64,000 nucleotides of DNA from Flavobacterium aquidurense (GTDB lineage: Bacteria; Bacteroidota; Bacteroidia; Flavobacteriales; Flavobacteriaceae): contig FNPS01000001.1 of NCBI GenBank assembly GCA_900107365.1, forward strand, positions 744,001 to 808,000. Direction: 5' to 3'. The notes below the pieces were generated by a model that did no database searches, was not told the DNA's origin, and saw only the letters and a program-made list of their open reading frames with translations. The position numbers were made by a program, and so were the translations under genes. Below are positions 27,515-35,707 of the stretch, piece by piece. Position 1 is the first letter of the stretch. Each line of letters starts with the position of its first letter.

Positions 27515-27659
27515 TTACCGCACGCAAAGTATTATTTTTGATGTGTTTGCCAGTTGACTTTGTTAAGTTCGCAAAGCTGTATGTGATTAGCTTCACGTAA
27601 ACCATTGCGAACCTTGCGTAACCCTTTCCTCCCGATAGCTATCGGGATTGCGGTTAGGC
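27515..27659. repeat. CGCAAAG-family element with an 18-bp palindrome
   Basis: This diverged copy of the 23288-23412 element shares ttaagttcgcaaagct and the outer ttaccgca / tgcggtta ends. At 27630-27647 it carries the perfect palindrome tcccgatagctatcggga. Half of this palindrome recurs at about 29719-29730 (agctatcggga). No gene is present. Confidence 0.8.
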
Positions 27660-27721
27660 ACAGAATTCAACAACTTGAAACCTGATACGAGGCCAAACAA
27701 AGAAAACCTGAAAACAAATCT

Positions 27722-28222
27722 TTAGAAGGCAATTCCAAATTGAAAACCTACCGTAAATGTGGCCGGATGATCGTTGCCAAATCTCACCGGAAGCGGAACT
27801 GCAACAAAATAACTGCAATTATCACTTTTAAGAACGGTTTTGTTTATTACTGGTGTAAAACCATATCTTCCGCTGCTTTCAAAGGCGGCTCTTCCGGCAA
27901 AAGTGTAACCTTTTCCTAAGGCAACCAGAACACCGGGATGAAATAAAATATTGGTTACTTTATCACTAGCGCCTTGCACTTTTATATTTGGAACAATTTC
28001 GAAAGAGAAACCTATTTTCGAGCTTTTCCAGATGTTGATTCCTGTTGGAAAACCAACGGCATAATAATCCCTGAAATTTAAATTAGTTTGTTCGCTGCTA
28101 ATCGTTACAATGGGATGAAGAATACCAAAATAGCCCGTTATTTTAGGATAAGTTGTTTGAGAAAATATGCTAATCGTTGTAAAAAATGAAGTAATAATTG
28201 CAATGTGTCTAAATGTAATCAT
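27722..28222 (-). CDS. small outer-membrane beta-barrel-like protein
   Basis: 166 residues. A signal peptide ends about residue 22 (STISIFSQ). The mature chain alternates polar and hydrophobic residues in short strands (TGYFGILHPIVTIS, NIWKSSKIGFSFEIVPNI, YFVAVPLPVRFG) and ends with a Phe-rich strand (FTVGFQFGIAF), as outer-membrane barrels do. No family is recognised. It lies downstream of, and on the same strand as, the ChrB-AraC gene (57-bp gap), so it may be a target of that regulator. Confidence 0.65.
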   Translation of the reverse strand: MITFRHIAIITSFFTTISIFSQTTYPKITGYFGILHPIVTISSEQTNLNFRDYYAVGFPTGINIWKSSKIGFSFEIVPNIKVQGASDKVTNILFHPGVLVALGKGYTFAGRAAFESSGRYGFTPVINKTVLKSDNCSYFVAVPLPVRFGNDHPATFTVGFQFGIAF

Positions 28223-28278
28223 GATAGTTTTTGTTGATCAAACAAAACTATATACACTTGGTAGATATAAATAGAACG

Positions 28279-29145
28279 CTATTTACTTTTTGTATCTGGT
28301 TTACTTTTTAGTGAATTTTTTCTGTAGGAGGAAGGATTTTTTCCGGTATGAAGTTTAAAAATTCGTGTAAAATGACTTTGGTCTGAAAAGCCCGTCATAT
28401 AAGCAATTTCAGTTAAGGTATAAGTTGAATTCTGAATCAGATTTATGGCTTTTTCTATTCGCAGTTTTCTAACATAATCGCCAAAATTTAAATCTTCAAA
28501 ATATTTAGAAAATTCACGGGATAAATAAGACGGATTTAATTCTAATTCGCTCGAAATTTTTTTCAGGTCAAAAGCAAATTGGGTATCGATTTGATCCTGA
28601 ATAATCTCCTTTAAATCCTTAACCCATGAAGGTGTTTTTTGATTGGTTTTCTTTTCGAGTAAAAACTTTTCGTAAACTTCATGAAGCAAACGCTCAAAAG
28701 GACTATTTTGCAAATGATTTTGTTTGTACAAATGCGTTGCCCAAGTGTAGAGCGCGTCATAAATAACCATTCCACTTGTCAATAATTCGGCATCGTTGGT
28801 GATATTATGAGAAAGCCCGGCAGAAATGGCCCAGAGCCCGGCCGATTCTTTTGCAAGATCATGTTGATCTGTATCGGCGCCACGAACAATTTTGGCTATT
28901 ATTAAAATAGCTGGATCTTTGAGTTCATGCTTTTTTACAATGTAGTCAAAAGTGCATTCTTCGTTGTAATGGGTATATTCTACATTTGGAATGTCAAACG
29001 GAATCGCATTTAAAACTTCGGCTTTAGCCAAAACTTCATCAAAAGGGACATAAATAAACTCAGCATCAGGGTCGACAAACTTTTTGATTAGCCATGGGCA
29101 CGCAATTCTGTCAATTTTAGGTCTTTCTCTGGTGATCCATTTCAT
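28279..29145 (-). CDS. ChrB-like sensor domain fused to AraC DNA-binding domain
   Basis: 288 residues. Residues 1-150 match the chromate-resistance ChrB C-terminal domain (MKWITRERPKIDRIACPWLIKKFVDPDAEFIYVP and the later IVRGADTD). This domain binds the signal in ChrB regulators. Residues about 175-280 form a two-helix-turn-helix AraC module (LELNPSYLSREFSKYFEDLNFGDYVRKLRIEKAINLI, TLTEIAYMTGFSDQSHFTRIFKLHTGKNPSSYR). So a putative sensor is joined to a transcription activator, unlike ChrB itself, which carries a different N-terminal DNA-binding part. No ChrA transporter is in the window. It follows the 29155 gene by 9 bp. Confidence 0.88.
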   Translation of the reverse strand: MKWITRERPKIDRIACPWLIKKFVDPDAEFIYVPFDEVLAKAEVLNAIPFDIPNVEYTHYNEECTFDYIVKKHELKDPAILIIAKIVRGADTDQHDLAKESAGLWAISAGLSHNITNDAELLTSGMVIYDALYTWATHLYKQNHLQNSPFERLLHEVYEKFLLEKKTNQKTPSWVKDLKEIIQDQIDTQFAFDLKKISSELELNPSYLSREFSKYFEDLNFGDYVRKLRIEKAINLIQNSTYTLTEIAYMTGFSDQSHFTRIFKLHTGKNPSSYRKNSLKSKPDTKSK

Positions 29146-29154
29146 TGGCTATAG

Positions 29155-29538
29155 TTAATTCATTCCTTCAGTAACATCTCTCACGCCTCCAAAACTGGTT
29201 TTTAACAACTCTCTTACCTGAAATTGTGTTTTATTTCGGGTAATGCTGTTCCATTCTTTAAAATCATATACATGAATTTCTTTGGCATAAGGGTTTGTTA
29301 CGAAAGAAAGCCTGGAAATGGAATATTTGAAATATTTTAATTCGTGTGATATATGTCGGTTTGGAACCACGATAAGTATAGTTTCAAAGTCTAGGAAATT
29401 CTTTGGTACATCGTCTCTTTTGGTTAATCCAAGGTGGTCAAAAAAGGCAATTATTTTTTGATCATTTAATTTATCTATCTTTTCATCAATACGCTTAATG
29501 GTGCTAAGAAGCGTAGTTTCGTCTTTTATAACACTCAT
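29155..29538 (-). CDS. hypothetical protein upstream of the ChrB-AraC fusion
   Basis: 127 residues from ATG at 29538 (MSVIKDETTLL); an in-frame TTG nine codons further upstream is less likely. No signal peptide or membrane helix. A hydrophobic core FETILIVVPNRHISHELKYFKYSISRLSFV is flanked by charged helices; I recognise no family. It probably shares a transcript with the ChrB-AraC gene 9 bp downstream, so it could be a target or partner of that regulator. Confidence 0.6.
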   Translation of the reverse strand: MSVIKDETTLLSTIKRIDEKIDKLNDQKIIAFFDHLGLTKRDDVPKNFLDFETILIVVPNRHISHELKYFKYSISRLSFVTNPYAKEIHVYDFKEWNSITRNKTQFQVRELLKTSFGGVRDVTEGMN

Positions 29539-29565
29539 GATTAATTTGGTTTTGTTAAATTTCAA

Positions 29566-29835
29566 TATAAAATTACATCAAAAGAATAAGATTTGTTCCA
29601 GAAGCACTGATAGAATGATTCTAAATTTTTAACGTCTAATTTTCAGTTATTATTGTCTCAGAGAAAGAGCACATTTTGCTAAAATTTTAAAATCGGGGAA
29701 CTAGAAATGAAATAGTTTATAGCTATCGGGAGCTAAGATCTACGCAAGGCACGCAAGAAAAAAAAGCTTAACGGTTAAACGAGCCGCAACCTGAAACCTG
29801 AAACCTGAAACAAAAGAAACCTGAAATAAACTTTT
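29566..29835. repeat. gene-free spacer with CTGAAAC array and half palindrome
   Basis: The divergent gap has half of the cccgatagctatcggg palindrome (about 29719-29730), an 'acgcaaggcacgcaag' piece and a cctgaaa heptamer array at about 29791-29828. No credible small gene was found. Confidence 0.65.
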
Positions 29836-29850
29836 TTTATTTGATTTTCA

Positions 29851-29858
29851 TAACTTTG
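29851..29858 (+). promoter_or_regulatory. candidate -7 box (TAACTTTG) very close to the start codon
   Basis: Exact TAnnTTTG match ending 4 bp before the ATG at 29863. If used, the transcript is leaderless or nearly so. Confidence 0.4.
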
Positions 29859-29862
29859 CAAA

Positions 29863-30735
29863 ATGAAAGAACAAATAGAATGTCAGGCAACAGAACTTGG
29901 TATAAACGATTTAAAGCTGAAGGGTTTTAAAGTATACGAAGTAAATGGTGATGTGAGTAAAATTCCGACTTATAATCGCAGGGATTATTACAAAATTTGT
30001 ATCAATACCAGTAAAAGCCTTATACATTACGCAGATCGCGGTATAGAAGTTGACGGAACTATTATGTTTTTCGGGAATCCGCATATTCCCTATTCATGGG
30101 ATATTATTTCCCCTTCTTATGAAGGTTATGCCTGCGTTTTTACCGAGGATTTCTTGAAGGTAAAAGACCGTTCAGAAAGTCTTCATGAATCACCTTTGTT
30201 TAAAATAGGCGGAACACCAATTTTTTCGTTATCGGCTGAACAAAAGTTGTTTATAGATTCGTTGTTTAAAAAAATGATCGAAGAACAGGAAACAGATTAT
30301 GTTTTTAAAGATGATTTAATTCGCAATTATATCAATTTGATTCTGCATGAATCGATGAAAATGCAACCTTCTGAAAACTTTTTTAAACATAAAAATGCTT
30401 CATCCAGAATCACTTCCTTATTTTTAGAACTTTTAGAAAGACAATTTCCGGTAGAAACAAAAGATCAGCCACTGATTTTGAAAACACCGCAAGATTACGC
30501 GCAAAGCCTTGCAGTACATGTAAATCACCTCAATCGTTCGGTAAAAGAAGTGACCGGAAAACCTACTACAGCGCATATTACAGAACGAATTATCGGCGAA
30601 GCCAAAGCTTTATTACAACATACGGACTGGAGCATTGCTGACATCGGTTACTCACTCGGATTTGAATATCCGAGCTATTTTAATAATTACTTTAAAAGAC
30701 TCACCGGAACAATTCCGAAATCGTTAAGAACATAA
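29863..30735 (+). CDS. AraC-family transcriptional regulator
   Basis: 290 residues. An N-terminal cupin-like sensing domain (about 1-170; RRDYYKICINTSKSLIHYADRGIEVDGTIMFFGNPHIPYSW) precedes the two helix-turn-helix motifs (about 190-288; HVNHLNRSVKEVTGKPTTAHITERIIGEAKALL and SIADIGYSLGFEYPSYFNNYFKRLTGTIPKSLR). It lies just before two cupin genes and an alcohol dehydrogenase, its probable targets. The effector is unknown. Confidence 0.92.
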   Translation: MKEQIECQATELGINDLKLKGFKVYEVNGDVSKIPTYNRRDYYKICINTSKSLIHYADRGIEVDGTIMFFGNPHIPYSWDIISPSYEGYACVFTEDFLKVKDRSESLHESPLFKIGGTPIFSLSAEQKLFIDSLFKKMIEEQETDYVFKDDLIRNYINLILHESMKMQPSENFFKHKNASSRITSLFLELLERQFPVETKDQPLILKTPQDYAQSLAVHVNHLNRSVKEVTGKPTTAHITERIIGEAKALLQHTDWSIADIGYSLGFEYPSYFNNYFKRLTGTIPKSLRT

Positions 30736-30796
30736 ATTGTTTCATATTCTTAATTTTTTGTTTGATTATCATTATCTGTGGTCGGTTTTACTAAAG

Positions 30797-30804
30797 TAAA
30801 TTTG
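30797..30804 (+). promoter_or_regulatory. candidate -7 box (TAAATTTG) for the cupin genes
   Basis: Exact TAnnTTTG match with a leader of about 110 bp before the ATG at 30918. Confidence 0.35.
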
Positions 30805-30917
30805 CATCGAAATAATTAGTATTAATCCTTTATCGGTTTCTATAAACTAAATCTAACTTCTTAAAGCGCATTCCTGCTTTTCGGATTTGGTTGTTCCGAT
30901 AGTAAAAACAAATAATT

Positions 30918-31331
30918 ATGAAAACTTCAGAAAATCAATTAAACGAAATTTTTCCAAAAGGCGATTTGGCTTCGGCGGATTACTTTACAGGAAATGCCTG
31001 GGTTAAAATGCTCGTGCCAAACGACCCGGTTTTAAATACTGCAGTTGGTAATGTCGTTTTCGAACCCGGTGCAAGAAACAATTGGCACACCCATCCCGGC
31101 GGACAAATTCTTATAGTAACAAACGGAACAGGATATTATCAGGAAGTTGGCAAACCTATTCAGCTACTACAAGTGGGTGATGTTGTCAATATTCCTCCCG
31201 ACCTTAAACACTGGCATGGTGCTTCTCCCGATAGCGAATTTACCCATATAGCCATAAGCACGAATACCCAAACCGGAATTGTAGATTGGTTAGAACCCGT
31301 AACCGATGAACAATACAATAGTTTTAAATAA
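30918..31331 (+). CDS. single-domain cupin protein
   Basis: 137-residue cupin. Motif 1 is intact: RNNWHTHPGGQILIVTNGTGYYQE gives a His-x-His metal pair. Motif 2 is DVVNIPPDLKHWHGASPDSEFTHIAI with the third His. This matches the carboxymuconolactone-decarboxylase-associated or (R)-mandelonitrile-lyase-like cupins, which hold one Mn/Fe/Zn. The substrate is not deducible. The tandem paralogue starts 27 bp after its stop. Confidence 0.88.
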   Translation: MKTSENQLNEIFPKGDLASADYFTGNAWVKMLVPNDPVLNTAVGNVVFEPGARNNWHTHPGGQILIVTNGTGYYQEVGKPIQLLQVGDVVNIPPDLKHWHGASPDSEFTHIAISTNTQTGIVDWLEPVTDEQYNSFK

Positions 31332-31358
31332 ATACTAACCCCAAAAAATAAATAAGTT

Positions 31359-31763
31359 ATGTCAACAAATTATACAACTGTTATTGAAGAAGGAAAAGTC
31401 CCGAACACGTATATGACGGGCGAAGTATCTTATAAAAAACAAACTAGTAATATCCATCCTGAAAATACAATGATTAAGGAAGTTACTTTTGAGCCTTGTG
31501 CAAGAAGTAATTGGCATATTAATTCAAGCCTGCATATGCTTATTGCAAAAGAAGGTGTAGGTTATTATCAGGAAAAAGGAAACGCAGTTCGCTTAATTCA
31601 TAAAGACGAAGTGATTACAATTTTGCCTGGAATCGAACACTGGTATGGAGCAACCCCGTTTAGAAAATTTTCTTATTTAGCTATTATTACTGAGATAGAC
31701 AAAGGTCATGGGGAATGGCTTGATAGCGTTACTGATAAAGAATATCACAGTTTTGGAAGTTAG
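31359..31763 (+). CDS. second cupin, paralogue with degenerate metal site
   Basis: 134 residues aligned end to end with the preceding cupin (SNWHINSSLHMLIAKEGVGYYQEKGNAVRLI versus NNWHTHPGGQILIVTNGTGYYQEVGKPIQLL). The second metal His of motif 1 is Asn (WHIN), and the histidine-rich HWHGA block reads HWYGA. So it arose by tandem duplication and may have lost, or changed, metal binding. It is probably co-transcribed with the first cupin, 27 bp away. It could work as a partner or non-catalytic binder. Confidence 0.85.
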   Translation: MSTNYTTVIEEGKVPNTYMTGEVSYKKQTSNIHPENTMIKEVTFEPCARSNWHINSSLHMLIAKEGVGYYQEKGNAVRLIHKDEVITILPGIEHWYGATPFRKFSYLAIITEIDKGHGEWLDSVTDKEYHSFGS

Positions 31764-31768
31764 AGGAA

Positions 31769-31956
31769 TTAGATAATTTGTCAATTAGATAATTAGATAA
31801 TTAGATAATTAGATAATTAGATAATTCTGAGCTTACTGACCACTAGGGATCACACTAGATACTCCTTTGCTATAAGTTGTCAATCTTTGCGACTTAGTGC
31901 TTTGTGGCAAATGTAAAACAACCTGAAACTTGAAACTTGAAACAAAAAAAACTTAA
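31769..31956 (+). repeat. TTAGATAA array and CTTGAAA array
   Basis: attagata units run at 31785-31826, and cttgaaa units at about 31922-31945, with a 'gacttagtgctttgtggcaaa' piece between. This fills the cupin-to-dehydrogenase gap. Confidence 0.8.
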
Positions 31957-31959
31957 AAC

Positions 31960-33012
31960 ATGGAAACAAAAGACGTAAAAGCCTTTGGTACAGAAGCTGC
32001 TGAAGCACCATTACAAACATTAGACATCAAACGCAGAGCAGTGCAGGCGCATGATGTAGAAATAGAAATTTTGTATTGTGGAATCTGTCATTCTGATTTG
32101 CATTCTGCCAGAAACGAATGGCACGGTACTGTTTACCCAATTGTTCCCGGACATGAAATTGTGGGAAGAGTGGTAAAAGTAGGCGACCACGTAAAGAATT
32201 TCAAAGTAGGTCAATTGGCAGGTGTGGGCTGCATGGTTGATTCTTGTAGAGAATGTGAACATTGCAAAAATGATTTAGAGCAATTTTGTGATGAAGGAAA
32301 CATACTTACTTTCAATTCTCCTGATAAACATTTAGGTGGACAAACTTTTGGTGGCTATTCTCAAAGTATTGTGGTTGATGAGAATTATGTTTTGCATATT
32401 TCAGACAAATTAGATTTGGCCGGAGTTGCTCCGTTATTATGTGCAGGAATCACAACTTATTCTCCATTGAGACACTGGAAAGTAGGCCCTGGTCAAAAAG
32501 TGGGGATCGTTGGTATTGGTGGTTTAGGCCATATGGGAATAAAATTAGCGAAAGCAATGGGGGCTCATGTAGTGGTATTTACAACATCATTATCTAAAAC
32601 CGAAGATGCAAAACGTCTGGGTGCCGATGAAGTAGTTTTATCTACAGATCCGGAACAAATGGCGAAACATGCTAAAACATTGCACTTTATTTTAGATTGC
32701 GTGTCGGCTGAACATAGTATCGATTCGTATTTGAATTTACTTAAAGTAGATGGAAATCTGGTATTAGTTGGTGCTCCGATGGATCCGCTTCCTGTAACCT
32801 CATTCAGCCTAATTTTAGGAAGAAGAAGTTTTGCAGGATCTGCCATTGGTGGAATCAAAGAAACTCAGGAGATGCTCGATTTCTGTGCAGAACACAATAT
32901 CACTGCGGATATCGAAATAATAGGAGTAAACGAAGTAAATGATGCTTACGAAAGATTATTAAAAGGAGATATTAAGTATCGCTTTGTGATTGATATGGCT
33001 TCCTTGAAATAA
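31960..33012 (+). CDS. zinc-dependent NAD(P) alcohol dehydrogenase (YahK/AdhC-like)
   Basis: 350-residue medium-chain dehydrogenase. Catalytic-zinc ligands are in ILYCGICHSDLH and VPGHEIVGRV. The structural-zinc cluster is CRECEHCKNDLEQFCDEG with four Cys. The cofactor site is VGIVGIGGLGHMGIKLAKAMGA (Rossmann GxGxxG). The C-terminus (MASLK) lies inside a 135-bp unit that is repeated two more times downstream. The family reduces or oxidises broad aldehydes and alcohols. AraC genes on both sides are candidate regulators. Confidence 0.94.
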   Translation: METKDVKAFGTEAAEAPLQTLDIKRRAVQAHDVEIEILYCGICHSDLHSARNEWHGTVYPIVPGHEIVGRVVKVGDHVKNFKVGQLAGVGCMVDSCRECEHCKNDLEQFCDEGNILTFNSPDKHLGGQTFGGYSQSIVVDENYVLHISDKLDLAGVAPLLCAGITTYSPLRHWKVGPGQKVGIVGIGGLGHMGIKLAKAMGAHVVVFTTSLSKTEDAKRLGADEVVLSTDPEQMAKHAKTLHFILDCVSAEHSIDSYLNLLKVDGNLVLVGAPMDPLPVTSFSLILGRRSFAGSAIGGIKETQEMLDFCAEHNITADIEIIGVNEVNDAYERLLKGDIKYRFVIDMASLK

Positions 33013-33396
33013 GGTTCTAAGATACTAAGATTCTAAGATTCTGAGGTTCTATATTACTAAGCAAAAAAGCTTAGAGCCTTAGTATCTTAGAACCTCAGTA
33101 CCTTAAATAAAAACTATTTGCTATTTGATATGGCTTCCTTGAAATAAGGTTCTAAGATACTAAGATTCTAAGGTTCTGAGGTTCTATATTACTAAGCAAA
33201 AAAGCTTAGAGCCTTAGTATCTTAGAACCTCAGTACCTTAAATAAAAACTATTTGCTATTTGATATGGCTTCCTTGAAATAAGGTTCTAAGATACTAAGA
33301 TTCTAAGGTTCTGAGGTTCTATATTACTAAGCAAAAAAGCTTAGAGCCTTAGTATCTTAGAACCTCAGTACCTTAAATAAAAACTATTTGCTATTT
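32992..33396 (+). repeat. 135-bp triplication containing the dehydrogenase 3' end and a CTAAG hairpin
   Basis: Three tandem units start at 32992, 33127 and 33262. Each begins with gatatggcttccttgaaataa (the last seven codons, including the stop), followed by a CTAAG/CTTAG inverted repeat of 8-bp units and an aactatttgctattt tail. Units 2 and 3 are identical; unit 1 has one base difference at about 33038. The 409-bp gap to the AraC gene holds little else. Confidence 0.97.
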
Positions 33397-33421
33397 TTGA
33401 TATTCACTAAGACAAAATCTT

Positions 33422-34294
33422 TTGAATAAAAACTCGATTCCTACTTTAACTGTTGCTACTATTCTTGGAGAAGAAACTCTGGGTATAACTTTGTTTCGTC
33501 ATAGTGTAAAGGGGAGAAATAGCTTCGAGCAGCCTCACAAACATGATTTTTATCTTGTCTTTTTTGTAGAAAAAGGATCGGGAGTGCACAATGTCGATTT
33601 TACACAATATCAGGTCGAAGATCATCAGGTTTATTTTATCAGGCCAGGCCAGGTGCACAATTGGTCGCTAGAAGTTGATACTGCTGGTTTTCAGTTGATG
33701 CTTTCTTCAGAAATCGTAACTATTTTTTCCAATTTATCACAGTTTCCTTTCTTTGACCAGAGTGTTCCTTCTTGTCTTTCTTTGACTGAAAATGAATTCG
33801 GTGAATTTAAGACCCAGTTACACGAAATAGAATTGGTTTTGCAACACGACGATTTGCTTACTAAAGAAATCGTTTTACTTCGTTTGCATTTATTGCTTAA
33901 ATTGTTGCAAAAGGAATATTTAAAACAATTTCCAGAACATGAATCCTCCACTAAGCCTGAAAAAATAATAAAGTCTTTTACTGTATTAATTGATTTGCAT
34001 TTTAACACAGAATCCTCTGTTCATTTTTATGCTGATAAGTTGAATATTACACCCAACTATCTCAACATTCTTTCTCAAAAATATTTAAAAATACCAGCCG
34101 GAGATGTCATAAAAGAAAGAACAATTCTCGAAGCGAAACGCTTACTCACAAGTACTGATCTGTCTATCAAAGAAATTGCTTACCAACTTGGTTTCAATGA
34201 CAATGGCTATTTTAGCAAAGTATTTAAAAAATATACCGGAAAGTCGCCGGGTGATTTTAAAGAAAGTTATAATTTTTACCATCCTTATCCGTAA
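33422..34294 (+). CDS. AraC-family transcriptional regulator
   Basis: 290 residues starting at TTG 33422; no ATG is upstream in frame without entering the repeat. Cupin-like sensor domain about 20-165 (FEQPHKHDFYLVFFVEKGSGVHNVDFTQYQVEDHQVYFIRPGQVHNW), and two helix-turn-helix motifs about 195-285 (ADKLNITPNYLNILSQKYLKIPAGDVIKERTILEAKRLL and SIKEIAYQLGFNDNGYFSKVFKKYTGKSPGDFKE). It lies just before the amidohydrolase (57-bp gap), which it may control. Confidence 0.92.
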   Translation: MNKNSIPTLTVATILGEETLGITLFRHSVKGRNSFEQPHKHDFYLVFFVEKGSGVHNVDFTQYQVEDHQVYFIRPGQVHNWSLEVDTAGFQLMLSSEIVTIFSNLSQFPFFDQSVPSCLSLTENEFGEFKTQLHEIELVLQHDDLLTKEIVLLRLHLLLKLLQKEYLKQFPEHESSTKPEKIIKSFTVLIDLHFNTESSVHFYADKLNITPNYLNILSQKYLKIPAGDVIKERTILEAKRLLTSTDLSIKEIAYQLGFNDNGYFSKVFKKYTGKSPGDFKESYNFYHPYP

Positions 34295-34351
34295 TATTAC
34301 CACTGTGATTTCGATTTCTAAACGATTTTTGTAAATCAATAAATAGTCGTT

Positions 34352-35707
34352 ATGGAAGACAATAAAATAAGCAGAAAAAAATTTCTTGGATTAGGAGCAG
34401 CAGCTACCGGAGCAGCTTTGTTTTCTGGAATAGGAGCACATGCCATGGGAAACTCAATACCTGAGGATAAAGAAAAATCGTTTTTAAACGAATACCTTTT
34501 GATTAATGTCAGATTAGAAGATAGCTTTGAGTACAACGAAAAAAGCGAAGTCATTGCTACCAAAACTGCTTTGTACAACATACATATTGCTAACGGAAAA
34601 ATTAAAAGTATTACTTCTGGAAAATCTACTTTAAAGTTAAAAACAGTTGATGCAAAGGGTTTTTTGATGCTTCCCGGTTTACGTGATATGCACATTCATA
34701 TTGATAAAACCTACTATGGCGGAACCTGGAATGCAGCGCCAAGAAAAGGATATACTGTAAAGGATATGATTACGCTGGAACAGAAATTGATTCCACAATT
34801 ACTTCCGGACTCGCAACGCAAAGCTGAAGAAGCAATAAAATTAATGCAAAGCCAAGGAAGTTATTTTGCACGATGTCAATGTAATATCGATCCTGTAAGC
34901 GGATTGAAAAGTCTGGAACATTTGCAGGCGGCTTTAGCAAACAATAAAGATAGTTTTGGATCAGAAATTGTTGCTTTTCCACAACACGGAATTTTATTTT
35001 CAAAATCGGAACCTTTATTGAGAGAAGCGGCAAGCATGGGTGTTGATTTTATTGGCGGACTCGATCCTACGAATGTTGACGGGAATATGGAAAAATCGCT
35101 GGATACAATGTTTCAAATTGCACTCGATACCAATAAAGGGGTTGATATTCATTTGCATGAATCGCCTCCTTCCGGAAAAGCAGCTATTGAATACATGATC
35201 AAAAAAGTTGAGGAAAATAAACAACTCCAGGGAAAAACCTATATAAGTCATGGTTTTGCACTTGCAAGAATGGATCCAAAGGATATGGAGATCATCGCTG
35301 AGCAAATGGGAAATCTGGGTATAGGCGTGATTACTACGGTTCCGTTTGGAAAAACCATAATGCCAATTCCAACACTAAAAAAATATGGGGTAAAGTTAAT
35401 GACCGGTACTGATAGTATTGTCGACCACTGGCAACCTTTTGGAACGTGCGATATGTTAGAGAAAGCAAAAATCTGTGCACAACTTTACGGTTGGACAGAC
35501 GAGTACAGCTTAAGCCGCGCACTGCATATTGCAACAAGAGATGAAGTACTACCACTTAATGATTCCGGAACCAGAGTTTGGCCGGCAGCAGATAACGATG
35601 CCAATTTCATTTTGGTAAAAGCAAGCTGTTCTGCCGAAGCCGTAGCCCGTTTACCAAAAAGAGAAGGGGTTTTTTATAACGGAAAAATGATTGCAGGAGT
35701 TTTATAA
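34352..35707 (+). CDS. amidohydrolase-family protein with Tat-like signal
   Basis: 451 residues. The N-terminus SRKKFLGLGAAATGAALFSG is a Tat-like signal with Lys in the second Arg place. The metal-dependent hydrolase fold has the first ligands in LPGLRDMHIHIDKTYYGG (H-x-H), a later His in GVDIHLHESP, TYISHGFALA and the catalytic Asp in VKLMTGTDSIVDHW. It resembles cytosine deaminase-like members acting on cyclic amides. Whether it is exported is uncertain. A terminator follows. Confidence 0.88.
   Translation: MEDNKISRKKFLGLGAAATGAALFSGIGAHAMGNSIPEDKEKSFLNEYLLINVRLEDSFEYNEKSEVIATKTALYNIHIANGKIKSITSGKSTLKLKTVDAKGFLMLPGLRDMHIHIDKTYYGGTWNAAPRKGYTVKDMITLEQKLIPQLLPDSQRKAEEAIKLMQSQGSYFARCQCNIDPVSGLKSLEHLQAALANNKDSFGSEIVAFPQHGILFSKSEPLLREAASMGVDFIGGLDPTNVDGNMEKSLDTMFQIALDTNKGVDIHLHESPPSGKAAIEYMIKKVEENKQLQGKTYISHGFALARMDPKDMEIIAEQMGNLGIGVITTVPFGKTIMPIPTLKKYGVKLMTGTDSIVDHWQPFGTCDMLEKAKICAQLYGWTDEYSLSRALHIATRDEVLPLNDSGTRVWPAADNDANFILVKASCSAEAVARLPKREGVFYNGKMIAGVL

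Noticed and set aside
24575..27659. Insertion sequence or transposon as source of the repeats
   Set aside because: No transposase, no terminal target duplication and no conserved ends were seen; the blocks differ in core sequence.
32992..33396. CRISPR array
   Set aside because: The three 135-bp units are directly abutting copies without unique spacers and contain coding sequence; no cas gene is present.
34336..34695. Antisense ORFs across the AraC, amidohydrolase and other genes (for example this one)
   Set aside because: Long shadow ORFs are common opposite strong coding genes here; the plus-strand frames carry clear family motifs.
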